Source: Galaxea fascicularis (lineage: Eukaryota > Cnidaria > Anthozoa > Scleractinia > Euphylliidae). Taken from it: 64,000 bases of DNA. A program made the translations under genes and the position numbers. The notes under the pieces were generated by a model. The model was not told the DNA's origin. It saw only the letters and a list, made by a program, of their open reading frames with translations, and did not search any database. Positions 11,301-20,280 of this stretch are shown piece after piece (the stretch's first letter is position 1; every line of letters begins with the position of its first letter). The stretch is from positions 24,733,791 through 24,797,790 of the forward strand of contig OX419337.1 of NCBI GenBank assembly GCA_948470475.1, written 5' to 3'.

Positions 11301-12600
11301 AGCAGTGGCAATCATCCTCTTGCAGATGTACATGGACGATGTCCTGACTTCACTGGAGACAGATGAAGAAGCCTTAAAGGTTCGCGATCAGCTCATTGAT
11401 CTACTCGGGAAAGCGGGATTCAAGATCCGACGATGGTGCAGCAACAAACCTAAAGTGCTGCAGGACATACCCCTTGACGATCGAGTAGCAAACGTGAAAA
11501 TTGAGGAAGCAGAGCTGCCCTGCATGAAGGCGTTGGGGGTTCAGTGGAATGCAGAAATTGACGCGTTCACCTTTAAGTTAAACCCGCCGAAGGACATTGA
11601 GTACACAAAACGAGGATTTCTGAAGAAACTCGCCACCCTGTTTGATCCTCTACAGATGCTAGCACCATTCACAATAAGGGCAAGAATGGCTCTACAGGAA
11701 ACTTGGTTACTTGGCCTCAGCTGGGACGAGGAATTTCCGGATGAGTTGAAGAGAAGGTGTCAAGCTTGGTTTCATGAACTGTCAGAGCTTGCTGGTGTCC
11801 AAGTCCCAAGGTGTTACCGAGTAGCTGGAAAGCGTGTTGTTGAAACCACAATCCACACCATGACAGATGCGTCGCAACTGGCATACGCGGCCGTAAGCTA
11901 TGTGCGTAATGAATATGAAGATGGAGAAGTATCCGTACGGTTTGTTGCGGCAAAAGCCAAGGTTGCCCCAATAAAAGCGACAAGCATCCCTCGCTTAGAG
12001 TTGATGGGGGCGGTGTTAGGATTAAGACTGTCCAGAAGGGTTTCAGAATTGTTGCAAGTGGGCTTTGACAGTTGTACTTTTTGGACGGACAGTGAGGATG
12101 TTATTTGTTGGATTCAAGGTCAATCCAGGAGGTACAAAACCTTTGTGGCGAACAGAGTATCTGAGATACACCAGCAATCCGACCCCAAGCAGTGGCGTCA
12201 TGTTCCGAGTCACCTGAACTGTGCTGATGATGCTACCAGAGGTCTTCATGCGCGTGAATTGACAGCCAATCACCGTTGGTTCCATGGGCCCGAATTCCTG
12301 TATGACATTCCAGAGAATTGGCCACAAAAGAAACATATCAAGGAAGACGAAAGTTCTAAAGACTGCCGAGCTGAGATCACAAAGCCCAAAATGACATTTG
12401 TGGCAGAAGTTTCCAAGCCATTGACAGATCCCCTGAAGTATTCAAGCTGGACAAAACTGATAAGAGTGACTGCCTGGGTATTGCGGTTTATCGCAAAACT
12501 GCGAAGCAAGGTGAAGAAAGAAAGAAGCGCCGTTCCCACGTTAGTGAGAGAAAATTTGTTGACCCCAGTCGAGCTGGAAGAGGCTGAAAGTTCTGGGTGA
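8311..12600 (+). CDS. BEL/Pao Gag-Pol polyprotein (gag, protease, RT, RNase H)
   Basis: This 1429-residue ORF starts 15 bases after the primer site. Residues 1-150 are highly charged and helical. A BEL-type Gag region follows, and Cys/His knuckles begin near residue 449 (CPICRNDH, CFLCLKRNH). The protease motif FLDGGSSSSYL lies near 588, with D-G-G in place of the usual D-T/S-G. The reverse transcriptase has its first acidic motif at VADLKVMF and the YMDD box at about 1007-1010. RNase H is marked by FWTDSEDVICWIQ. The frame then closes at 12600 because of an indel near 12588: just before it the sequence matches the start of the integrase linker (LEEAE), and the continuation lies in another frame. 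The protein makes the cDNA copy of the element in cytoplasmic particles. Confidence 0.9.
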   Translation: MAEEENTKRKRTLPKHLQDYVDVPGQTTAGNSKQTESTSMRSGGSHRTSEKSGGTSKSKSSSAKERAKEAAREARLAKLKVEQLKEKALLEVQIATQKAELDAQLTIKEAEQEADWKEQEALLLEEEASEDEISERMDEFEQNESTADDVKNVKVEQCDTKKGDLPSKDVKFATQKVTDWLKTVTPKQEPDEFNERARVLEPTEEKEKFANWANTALGKSPLMSSLPKIQLPVFDGDPCHWPNWYGMFKVLVDDQMLSKTQKMIYLKASVKGSAEKAISGMLFDGTMYKQAVEELTLRFGNPELISRSLIRKLLELPTLKDEDVSSLRSFVDNMHNIVRSLKSYGHSADVQAAANMQQVMDKLPPKIAERWSRRKRELQPKRGDLSDLNMWLETEIQVKEMVYGSVTIAKKLKYEPGKPKANASNPKWNSRRQNGRVNAFMTSAAKLECPICRNDHQITMCETWKKGTVEDRWELARKHNLCFLCLKRNHRTWRCMSKDTCAVQGCGRKHHSQLHKTDMLRLNPTAATFHPLQADTGNAQQSTTPETHASCGMTEEPVNAKHSEKVALQMVPVILEGRNGIRIKANAFLDGGSSSSYLREQVADTLGLEAERRPLRITVFGAKTVVTDSKTVTVHVESMNGDTKREVLLWTTPSICKMRAMDWSQSIKEKLCHLRDLKIAKPVGSGEVDLLIGSDYYEELLLPLEHRVGRPGEPVGVKTPLGWTIVGHVPEGISGCSTACQTFTFHANPIPELQADELMRKMWDDELVGLGDQKKQLTTEEMYAERKVANSRRYIGGRYEVGIPWVDDQPPLYSNRTSAESRLVSLEKQLQRKPDIAEKYCQVMEANVTKGYVRKVEPPEVDDGLSWYLPHFPVVREDKETTKVRIVYDSAAKYGGISLNDTMLPGPKLQQDVFHVLLRFRNNPVALVADLKVMFSQVIMAKEDRKYHRFLWRGLDLTRPPEVYEAVNLMFGDRASPYMAQYVLRQHAKDYQEEYPTAVAIILLQMYMDDVLTSLETDEEALKVRDQLIDLLGKAGFKIRRWCSNKPKVLQDIPLDDRVANVKIEEAELPCMKALGVQWNAEIDAFTFKLNPPKDIEYTKRGFLKKLATLFDPLQMLAPFTIRARMALQETWLLGLSWDEEFPDELKRRCQAWFHELSELAGVQVPRCYRVAGKRVVETTIHTMTDASQLAYAAVSYVRNEYEDGEVSVRFVAAKAKVAPIKATSIPRLELMGAVLGLRLSRRVSELLQVGFDSCTFWTDSEDVICWIQGQSRRYKTFVANRVSEIHQQSDPKQWRHVPSHLNCADDATRGLHARELTANHRWFHGPEFLYDIPENWPQKKHIKEDESSKDCRAEITKPKMTFVAEVSKPLTDPLKYSSWTKLIRVTAWVLRFIAKLRSKVKKERSAVPTLVRENLLTPVELEEAESSG

Positions 12601-13796
12601 AGTAGGCACAGATCGAGAGATTCCCCATGGAAGTGCGAAATTTGAATGGTGGAAGAGAGATTAGCAGTCAGAGTCCCTTGAAACAAATGACGCCTATAAT
12701 TGACAAGGAAGGAATGTTACGAGTTGGGGGACGCCTTACCAGAGCAGCACTTCCCTATGATGCCATGCATCCAATGATCCTGCCCAAGAAACATCACATT
12801 ACTCGACTGATTGTAGCAGATGTCCATGGTCGTTGTCACCATGCAGGAATAAATCACGTGTTGGCCCAAGTTCGCCATCGATATTGGATCACTGATGGCC
12901 GGCAAGAAGTTAAGAATTGGGACAGAGAGTGCAAAGTGTGTGAAAAGGGGCGTGCGGTACCAGCAACGCAGATAATGGCACCTCTTCCAGAGTCAAGACT
13001 AGGAACACCCCTGAGGGCGTTTGCCAAATCATGTGTGGACTATGCAGGACCATTCATAACTAAGATCACGTGAAGAGTTTCAGCTAAGAGATACCTCTGC
13101 CTATTTACCTGTTCAGCCACTAGGGCGGTTCACCTGGAGATCGCTTTTCGATGAGCACAGCAGATTTCTTGAATGCGTTTAGCCGAATGGTTGCCACAAG
13201 AGGACGACCTGAAGAAGTCACTAGCGATAACGGAACAAACTGAGAGAGCTGATCCAGTCAATCAACCAGAAGGAGATTGTGGATGACTGTGCCAGTAAAG
13301 GCATCAAGTGGAATTGGAATCCACCCCTTGGTTCGCATTTTGGTGGCGTGTTTGAGTCGCTGGTTAAAGTAGCCAAGAAAGCGTTGAAGTCAATCGTGGG
13401 AAATGCAGGGTTGAATGATGATGAACTCCAAACTGCCATTAAAGAAGTAGAGGGACTTATGAACTCACGACCATTGTCGTATGAGGGAACAGACCCCCGT
13501 GATGAACCTGTGCTCACGCCGAGCCACTTCTTGATATGGCAATTAGGAGGACAGCTGGCTCCCCGAGTAGCAGATAAAGTGGCATTTAACCCCCGAAACA
13601 GATGGAGATTGGTTCAGGATCTCGTGAAGGTTTTCTGGAGGCGCTGGAGAGAAGAATTTCTGTCAACGCTCAACACTCGGAAGAAATGGAGAGAGGCTCG
13701 TGACAACCTTAAAGAAGGAGACGTAGTACTTGTGGTTGACCAGAATGCACCACGAGGCAAGTGGCACCTAGGACGAGTGATGGAGGAGTTTCCAAA
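12601..13796 (+). pseudogene. BEL/Pao integrase, broken
   Basis: The H2C2 zinc region is in the open stretch 12627-13073 (KKHHITRLIVADVH then CKVCEKG), followed by the first catalytic Asp in CVDYAGPF. A TAG at about 12603 and a TGA at 13071-13073 interrupt it. A frameshift follows near 13145, then the second Asp in TSDNGTN, then a small deletion near 13240. The third part is open from 13279 (GSHFGGVFESLVK carries the catalytic Glu). The last C-terminal segment is separated by the repeat array that begins near 13797. Integrase would insert the cDNA; this copy cannot make it. Confidence 0.85.
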
Positions 13797-13960
13797 TATA
13801 TATGTTGTGCCGCGTAGCACTATAAACACAAGTGGTGAAACAGAGAATTAACTATGCAGTGTAAATTAAAGTGCTAATGGAAACCCATGAAGAACCCACT
13901 GGGCGTTAGCCCTAGTAAAGGGTATCAGGGAACCACACGAGGCAAAGAAAAAATTCTTAT

Positions 13961-14033
13961 GACCTCGGTGGGAATCGAACCCACGACCTCCGGATTAGAT
14001 CTACCGTTGCTCTGCCGACTAAGCTACGAGGTC
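13961..14033 (-). tRNA. tRNA-like sequence, degenerate anticodon arm (copy 1)
   Basis: On the minus strand the 7-bp acceptor stem GACCTCG/CGAGGTC is perfect and the T arm is GTGGG-TTCGATT-CCCAC. Box A (TAGCTTAGTCGG) and box B (GGTTCGATTCC) match the pol III consensus. The anticodon arm does not fold properly and lacks U33. It is best read as a pol III promoter head of a SINE, not a working tRNA. Confidence 0.55.
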
Positions 14034-14259
14034 GGACAGAGAAAGTCGGGGACGATTAAGGTGGTGAATCGCGGCGAAGAGAAAGTAAGGGTACATATAT
14101 ATGTTGTGCCGCGTAGCATTATAAACACAAGTGGTGAAACAGAGAATTAACTCTGCAGTGTAAATTAAAGTGCTAATGGAAACCCATGAAGAACCCACTG
14201 GGCGTTAGCCCTAGTAAAGGGTATCAGGGAACCACACGAGGCAAAGAAAAAATTCTTAT

Positions 14260-14332
14260 GACCTCGGTGGGAATCGAACCCACGACCTCCGGATTAGATC
14301 TACCGTTGCTCTGCCGACTAAGCTACGAGGTC
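14260..14332 (-). tRNA. tRNA-like sequence (copy 2)
   Basis: Same sequence as copy 1, exactly 299 bp further on, on the minus strand. Confidence 0.55.
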
Positions 14333-14754
14333 GGACAGAGAAAGTCGGGGACGATTAAGGTGGTGAATCGCGGCGAAGAGAAAGTAAGGGTACATATATA
14401 TGTTGTGCCGCGTAGCACTATAAACACAAGTGGTGAAACAGAGAATTAACTCTGCAGTGTAAATTAAAGTGCTAATGGAAACCCATGAAGAACCCACTGG
14501 GCGTTAGCCCTAGTAAATTCTCTAGTTCACTATAAACACAAGTGGTGAAACAGAGAATTAACTCTGCAGTGTAAATTAAAGTGCTAATGGAAACCCATGA
14601 AGAACCCACTGGGCGTTAGCCCTAGTAAATTCTCTAGTTAATTCTCTGTTTCACCACTTGTGTTTATAGTGCTACGCGGCACAACATATATATGTACCCT
14701 TACTTTCTCTTCGCCGCGATTCACCACCTTAATCGTCCCCGACTTTCTCTGTCC

Positions 14755-14827
14755 GACCTCGTAGCTTAGTCGGCAGAGCAACGGTAGATCTAATCCGGAG
14801 GTCGTGGGTTCGATTCCCACCGAGGTC
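14755..14827 (+). tRNA. tRNA-like sequence (copy 3, inverted)
   Basis: Same sequence as copies 1 and 2 but on the plus strand, inside the inverted unit. Confidence 0.55.
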
Positions 14828-14956
14828 ATAAGAATTTTTTCTTTGCCTCGTGTGGTTCCCTGATACCCTTTACTAGGGCTAACGCCCAGTGGGTTCTTCA
14901 TGGGTTTCCATTAGCACTTTAATTTACACTGCAGAGTTAATTCTCTGTTTCACCAC

Positions 14957-15060
14957 AAGATGGACAAGTCCGAGTCGTTAGAGTGAAAGTCCAGGGTCAC
15001 GATTACATCCGCCCAATTACACGGTTGTGCCCATTGAGTGTTCGAGGTGATGAACTCCTG
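14957..15060 (+). pseudogene. C-terminal tail of the BEL integrase, separated by the array
   Basis: The reading GQVRVVRVKVQGHDYIRPIT followed by RLCPL is the usual end of BEL/Pao integrases. It begins right after the repeat array and ends before the polypurine tract, which shows that the array was inserted into a previously continuous gene. Confidence 0.8.
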
Positions 15061-15110
15061 AGATGAACTGAACTTACTGTGATGAAGAGCAGACACCGGA
15101 TGTGCTCTTC

Positions 15111-15121
15111 GGGGGGGAGGA
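15111..15121 (+). other. Polypurine tract of the BEL element
   Basis: The purine run GGGGGGGAGGA directly abuts the 3' LTR, the expected priming site for plus-strand cDNA. Confidence 0.8.
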
Positions 15122-15252
15122 TGGACCGGCGAATTGTACTGTAGAGCATTATGGGAAATAAAAAAGAGCACGTGTGAAAGAAAAAGATGGCGTCTCGTGT
15201 GTTTATTTCATGTAGGAAGTTTTAAGCGAAAGTTTTATTGATAAACAAAGCA
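15122..15252 (+). repeat. 3' LTR of the BEL element
   Basis: It matches the 5' LTR over 131 bp with four differences, ends in GCA, and is followed by the ATATT duplication. Confidence 0.9.
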
Positions 15253-15289
15253 ATATTCGAGTTGGATTCGACGTTTGCCCTAGGCCTTA

Positions 15290-16586
15290 CATGAGGAGCT
15301 TTGGCCTCTAAACAAATTCGCGCCAGGAGACCTTTTCGAGGCGCTAAAATCTGTCAATTATTTTGTTAAACTTGCACAGTTGAATGACGTTTGCGGTCCG
15401 CATCAATCGGCACTACTTAATTTTACTGAGCGAAATAAATGCAAGTATCTCTGAAGGCGAAACGATCAGATAGATTTCGTATCAATAGGAAATGTCAAAG
15501 CTAGTCAAAGAGACCTTTCGGCCCGTTTTGGTTCTGTGCTTCGTAGCGGCTTGTCACTTTCAGTTAATGCCATTCGGCGCGTATAGAGGAAAACATTAAG
15601 TTTAAATTTCTTGTTTGGTTGCACCTTAAAGGAAAATAGGGACAACAGCGTAGTTATCGGGTGAGATCTTGCCACGCACGCGACCGCGAAAGCCAGAACG
15701 ATTTGTCGACATGTCTTGTCACTTAAGTCACGTATATGTTTTACACGCGCGCAGTGGAGACACTCTTCTTGACTCTTGATTTCCTGCAGCTGGAGTTCAA
15801 TATGTACGTCGAAAATAATTATCTTGAAAAGGTTAAATATTTCTCAACTTAAATGTTTTACTCAAGCGGACTTTCAACTAAGAACGCGACATGCATTGAG
15901 CGTTCAGTGATTGAGAACCCATGTTGTTTCGTCCTCGATGTCCCCGAAGATGTGGGAACTCTCAGCTTCAGAATTACAGCCCAGCGCTGGACACCAAGAA
16001 GCATTCGTACGTCCTGACAAGAAGTATATGTAGCAGCAGACCAAAAGAATTTGGCCAAGAACGACTTTTCTTGTCGATTTCAGGCGAAATTCAACTTGTG
16101 GAAACCCGAGTGTCACTAGCACGCTTGCTCTTTGCTCTAACTGACTTCATCGAGACAACGCCGAGACTTACCCGAAACGAATTTATCTGATCTTCAGAAT
16201 TCAATCAGTTCTGTTCAAAAGGCCATGACTGTGTCATCCTTGACTCAGCCACAAGATTAGGCGGGAAAAATCCAAATTTTAGCGCGCGTGATTTGAATAT
16301 TTAATGCAGGCTGTGGATGTTCGAAGTAGGCGATCATGAACTGCTGAAGCTAAGGACAACAAATCGTAACACTAAAAAAAAGGACTTCACCCGATCTTCT
16401 CCTAGCAGAAACCCACTAGCGACTTGTGCAAGATCTGAGCCAGACTCCCAGTTGCTGCTTGGCAGACTTCGCTTAATCTTAATACACAGCCAGGACGGAA
16501 TGGGGTAATTATAATTTTTGTGTAATACAAGCAACTATTAATCAGATCTAACAACCTTAGAGGCATTACTTTTTCTGAAAAGAATT
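15290..16586. other. No gene recognised
   Basis: The short ORFs at 15858-16190 overlap on both strands and show no recognisable domain or splice signals. I see no repeat structure. Confidence 0.4.
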
Positions 16587-16618
16587 GCTGTTGTTGTTGT
16601 TGTTGTTGTTGTTGTTGT
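16587..16618. repeat. (GTT)n microsatellite
   Basis: About ten GTT triplets in a row. Confidence 0.9.
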
Positions 16619-17397
16619 GGTGGTGGTAGTGAAGTGTACAGTGTATGTGTCAAGGGAGGGGGTTGGGCTAGTACAGGGTTATTGTGCCAATATTGGCTTT
16701 AGCATCCTTAGGCAAAATCACATTGAATCATGTTGCAAGGTGTACCTACTTGTTTATGTATGCTGTATATACCACCCTTGATGAATGACAAAGTGGTTGC
16801 TTGCAAGAAAAATCAACAAAATGAACCCAAAACTGAATTAGTCAAGTAATTACATAAAGATATTACCTTTTCAGCTAAATTAGGCTGAGGCAAAAGATTG
16901 AAGGCACTGGCATACTGGTATTTCACATCGAATAACGTTTGGAAAGTCTTACCATACTACTGAACATTAAACTGTTTGTATAACATTTTGCAACAGGTCA
17001 GGTTGCTGACATGTTATTTCACCATGACTGTTCTTGCTGTTTGTAATATCCTACTAGAGTTCAGGGGTCATAGTGTTAGGAACAGTCAGTGGCTGATACA
17101 TGTAACTTTCTTAAGTCTGTATTCATGAGCTCAACCTTTCAAATTAGTCACCTAGCAAATCAACTGTTTCATTCAGATATTTGTTTGGTTATCGTACAAA
17201 CTTACGTATATATATTTTTTCTCAGAGAACACCTTACTCCATTGATTTTCAGGTTAGATGTTCAAAAGCATAAAATAAAGAAACATGGTGATTACATGGT
17301 CCAGTCTAACCAAGGTTCTAGCTTAAATTTCTGATCTACAGTGTGCCTTTATGAGTGGCATTTACCTTAGGGTAACATTTTAAGTTTCTGTCATTAA
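16619..17397. other. No gene recognised
   Basis: The sequence is AT-rich and non-coding, leading into the minisatellite. Nothing else is visible. Confidence 0.4.
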
Positions 17398-18150
17398 CCT
17401 GCGATTTGCCTATTTGGGTAGTATACATGCAGGTTAGATTTAATTTGCTGTCATTAAGCTGCAATGTGCCTTGGTGGGTAGCATATACCTGAGGGTTGCA
17501 TTTAATTTGCTGTCATTAAGCTGCAATGTGCCTTGGTGGGTAGCATATACCTGAAGGTTACATTTAATTTGCTGTCATTAACCTGCAATGTGCCTTGGTG
17601 GGTAGTGTATACCTGAGGGTTACATATAATTTGCTGTCATCAAGCTGCAATGTGCCTTGGTGGGTAGCATATACCTGAGGGTTGCATTTAATTTGCTGTC
17701 ATTAAGCTGCAATGTGCCTTGGTGGGTAGCATATACCTGAGGGTTGCATTTAATTTGCTTTCATTAAGCTGCAATGTGCCTTGGTGGGTAGCATATACCT
17801 GAGGGTTACATTTAATTTGCTGTCATTAAGCTGCAATGTGCCTTGGTGGGTAGTGTATATCTGAGGATTACATTTAATTTGCTGTCATTAAGCTGCAATG
17901 TGCCTTGGTGGGTAGTGTATACCTGAAGGTTACATTTAATTTGCTGTCATTAAGCTGCAATGTGCCTTGGTGGGTAGTGTATACCTGAAGGTTACATTTA
18001 ATTTGCTGTCATTAAGCTGCAATGTGCCTTGGTGGGTGGTGTATACCTGAAGGTTACATTTACTTTGCTGCCACTAACCTGCAATGTGCCTTGGTGGGTA
18101 GCATAAACCTGGGGGTTGTATTTCATTTGCTGCCACTACCCTGCAATGTA
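17398..18150. repeat. 62-bp minisatellite
   Basis: The unit contains GCAATGTGCCTTGGTGGGTA and recurs every 62 bp (17461, 17523, 17585 and onward) for about twelve copies. Copies alternate between small variants such as AGCATATACC and AGTGTATACC. The outer copies are more diverged. Confidence 0.92.
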
Positions 18151-19007
18151 TCTGCCCTTCGTGGGTTGTTATAAAGCTTTGCGTGGCCTTTGTGAGTAGC
18201 TTGCATATAACTGAACTGTCACATAAATCTATTCTATGTGATTGCAGACCACATGTACCTGAGGGTCACAGTTAAGGTTACTTCCCACCTTCGCGGGTGC
18301 CCTTCGGGAAAAAAATTGTACGCGCGCCTGTTTCTTTAAAACCCCTACAAACTATATATCAGAAGAAAGCTTAATAAATGTACTTTACGAAAAAAATACA
18401 ATTTCAGCAATATTTTCTCTTAGGAACTATCAGGAGGCGGTAAGGCGTGAAACGACCGAGGGTCCTTCTATTGAATTTATCGGCTATCGGATTCCGCCGT
18501 ACAAGCAAAATGGCTGCACAGTCTTATTCCCAAGGCATCAATCAACAAAAGTGTGTCGGGCTTTTTCGGGATTCTGATTGGTTGTCGAGATATCCACATC
18601 TTAAGCTGGAGTAGCTAAAAATATGCGAGGCGTGTTGCGTATATGGACGCCACGGGAAAAATGTGTCAAATATCAAAATTTCCCGACACACTTTGGTTTG
18701 TCATTATGTCTGGAATGTTCTGGCGAAATTTCACGAAAATCCGTCAAATCTACATACCCTATAAATTCGCTCAAAGTGGATGTATTCCTCCAAAAATCAA
18801 ATGCGAGTTTTTAGCTTGTAAAGGTTCGTAAACAACTCGTGCCACGCCCGGAGATTATCACGCCTGATAAAACCGCAAACCAATGGAACAACAGGACCTC
18901 CCAGTGTCTATGACAATAGATCAAGATTTCCCGGGAAAAGCATCGGATTGCAACAAGTTTTTTTTTTGTCTCGCTCGGTTGACCTCAATTCAGCACGACA
19001 TAATATA

Positions 19008-19795
19008 ATGGGCAAAGATGCCAAAGGTAAAGCAAAAGGCAAAACTCGCGCCGCCAAAAGGGTTAAAGGCGGAAATTGTTCCGCTGAAGATCAAGAAGTC
19101 AAGGAATCGACGGACAGCCTAAGAAATACCCTTATTGCTGAAATGACTTCCCTTGGGTAGGTTTCATGATTTCATGATTTGAAAGTTACGCTTCGAGGCG
19201 ATTGGTTGTTTTTATATCAAGGCGAGCAAATGCATAATGAAAAGAAACCTCGTTTTAACCTTATGTATGAAAAATTTAGGTTTGACGGTGACTTCTTCGT
19301 ACGAAACCTGGATGCCAGCGTGGAAAGGAGTACGAAGAGAGGCAAAGGGCCGCGCAGAACACGATACATTCAATACTGCACGTGGGCACATGCACTCATG
19401 GTGAGAACTCGTTCTTGTTGGGCTTTTACTTTACACAGGTTCCCGATTTTGTGAAAAGCTAGCGTGCAGCCAATTTTAAAGAAATAATTGTTTTGCACTT
19501 TTCCTTTCAGAAAAGAGAAGTTGGTCCAGAAGATGCGGAATATGCATTCCCAGAAGTGGTATTGAAATACATCAGAACCATCGCTCCAGGAGACGTGAAG
19601 GGAGAGATCAGAGAGGTTTGTTTGTCTTCAATACATTGAATTCTTTATTTCTTATACACAATAAAATCATGAAAATTATGTAGACCCACAATAATTATGT
19701 TGAATTTCTTATTGTTGTCACAGGATGCTTTCAAAGTTACCCTCCAGGAGTTTTGTTCAGCACTTGACCTTCCAGCAATAAACACCACGGACTAG
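19008..19795 (+). CDS. Companion gene of the 18-kb TTAA element, unknown function
   Basis: Three exons are well supported: about 19180-19400 (donor GTGAGA), 19511-19615 (acceptor CCTTTCAG, donor GTTTGT) and 19724-19795 (acceptor GTCACAG, ending in TAG). All junctions are phase 0. The proposed first exon from Met 19008 has a lysine-rich start (MGKDAKGKAKGKTRAAKR), like a nuclear or nucleic-acid-binding tail, but in-frame stops at 19158 and 19167 separate it from the next exon, so that junction is unresolved. The core includes FRFDGDFFVRNLDASVE, a KRGKGPRRTRYIQYC basic patch and VLKYIRTIAPGD. I do not recognise it. It begins about 0.7 kb inside the left end and converges on the transposase, so a transposition accessory role is the natural guess. 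Confidence 0.55.
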
Positions 19796-20280
19796 GTGGA
19801 AGTCATGGTATTATTGGAAGCCACAGCTGGAAATGTTATATAATTACCAACAACATATTTACTTGCAAAACCCCCAAAACACCTCATGCACTAGTGTATT
19901 GTTTGTACTGATTTTGTTTATTTATGCACAACAGGACCTACTTGTAACTGTAACATTGAAAGGTCCAGTCCCCCATAAAATTTAAGAAAAAAAAACACTA
20001 GCACATTTCTTTCTTGGAACATACGTAGAATATGTGTAATCTTCTCTTGAGTAGTTCTTCAAACATCAATAATATGGGATTACTTTTCTGACCAATCCTC
20101 AACCCTAAAACGTTTTATTTGTGGATGTAACACCACTATATAATGATTGTTTTAGTAAACAAAGTTCTGAGTATAATATTAAACAGCTTAGTTTTTCATT
20201 GGAACATAATTTTTGGCACTGGAATGTTGCATTTCACAGGAAATAAAATTCAGTCTCAAAACATTGCCTGTGAGTAGATA

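Larger units (their letters stand above)
13797..14956. mobile_element. tRNA-derived SINE-like array: 299-bp tandem units plus an inverted unit
   Basis: CGCGTAGCA recurs at 13811, 14110 and 14409, which gives a unit of exactly 299 bp. Two full units are followed by two truncated ones (to about 14639) and then by one unit in reverse orientation (14640-14956). Each full unit holds a 73-nt tRNA-like sequence. The array splits the integrase of the BEL element: the coding sense before it (LGRVMEEFPN) resumes after it. The repeated 87-residue ORFs here (containing VGIEPTTSGLDLPLL) are antisense readings of the tRNA part and not genes. Confidence 0.8.
8145..15252 (+). mobile_element. Complete but degenerate BEL/Pao LTR retrotransposon
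   Basis: Two 131-bp LTRs bound the element, and a perfect 5-bp target duplication ATATT lies at 8140-8144 and 15253-15257. Between them are a tRNA-Tyr primer-binding site, gag-protease-reverse transcriptase-RNase H, integrase, and a G-rich polypurine tract. No envelope ORF is seen. Coding is broken in the integrase half by frameshifts, stops, a small deletion and a 1.2-kb repeat insertion, so this copy is not autonomous. The two LTRs differ at 4 of 131 positions by my count, which suggests a fairly recent insertion. Confidence 0.92.
7375..15286. mobile_element. Harbinger-like TIR element, host of the BEL insertion
   Basis: Inverted 22-bp ends begin GGCCTAGGGCAAACGTCGAA at 7375 and, reverse-complemented, at 15286. 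Both are flanked by TTA (7372-7374 and 15287-15289). A 3-bp TWA duplication is typical of PIF/Harbinger elements. Without the nested BEL element it is about 0.8 kb, so it is non-autonomous. Internal motifs related to the ends (CAAACGTCGCA) recur. The family assignment is inferred from the target site only. Confidence 0.75.

Noticed and set aside
8598..12686. Several ORFs opposite or out of frame with BEL gag-pol
   Set aside because: They overlap a well-supported polyprotein and have no domains.
13961..14827. Three functional tRNA genes
   Set aside because: Acceptor and T arms are perfect, but the anticodon stem does not pair and U33 is missing. The copies belong to a repeat unit, so they are SINE-like heads.
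13887..14901. Three 87-residue ORFs with identical sequence (containing VGIEPTTSGLDLPLL)
   Set aside because: They are antisense readings of the tRNA-like part of the 299-bp unit, a well-known source of false proteins.
17398..18150. CRISPR-like array
   Set aside because: Units are contiguous with no unique spacers, in a eukaryotic genome; it is a minisatellite.
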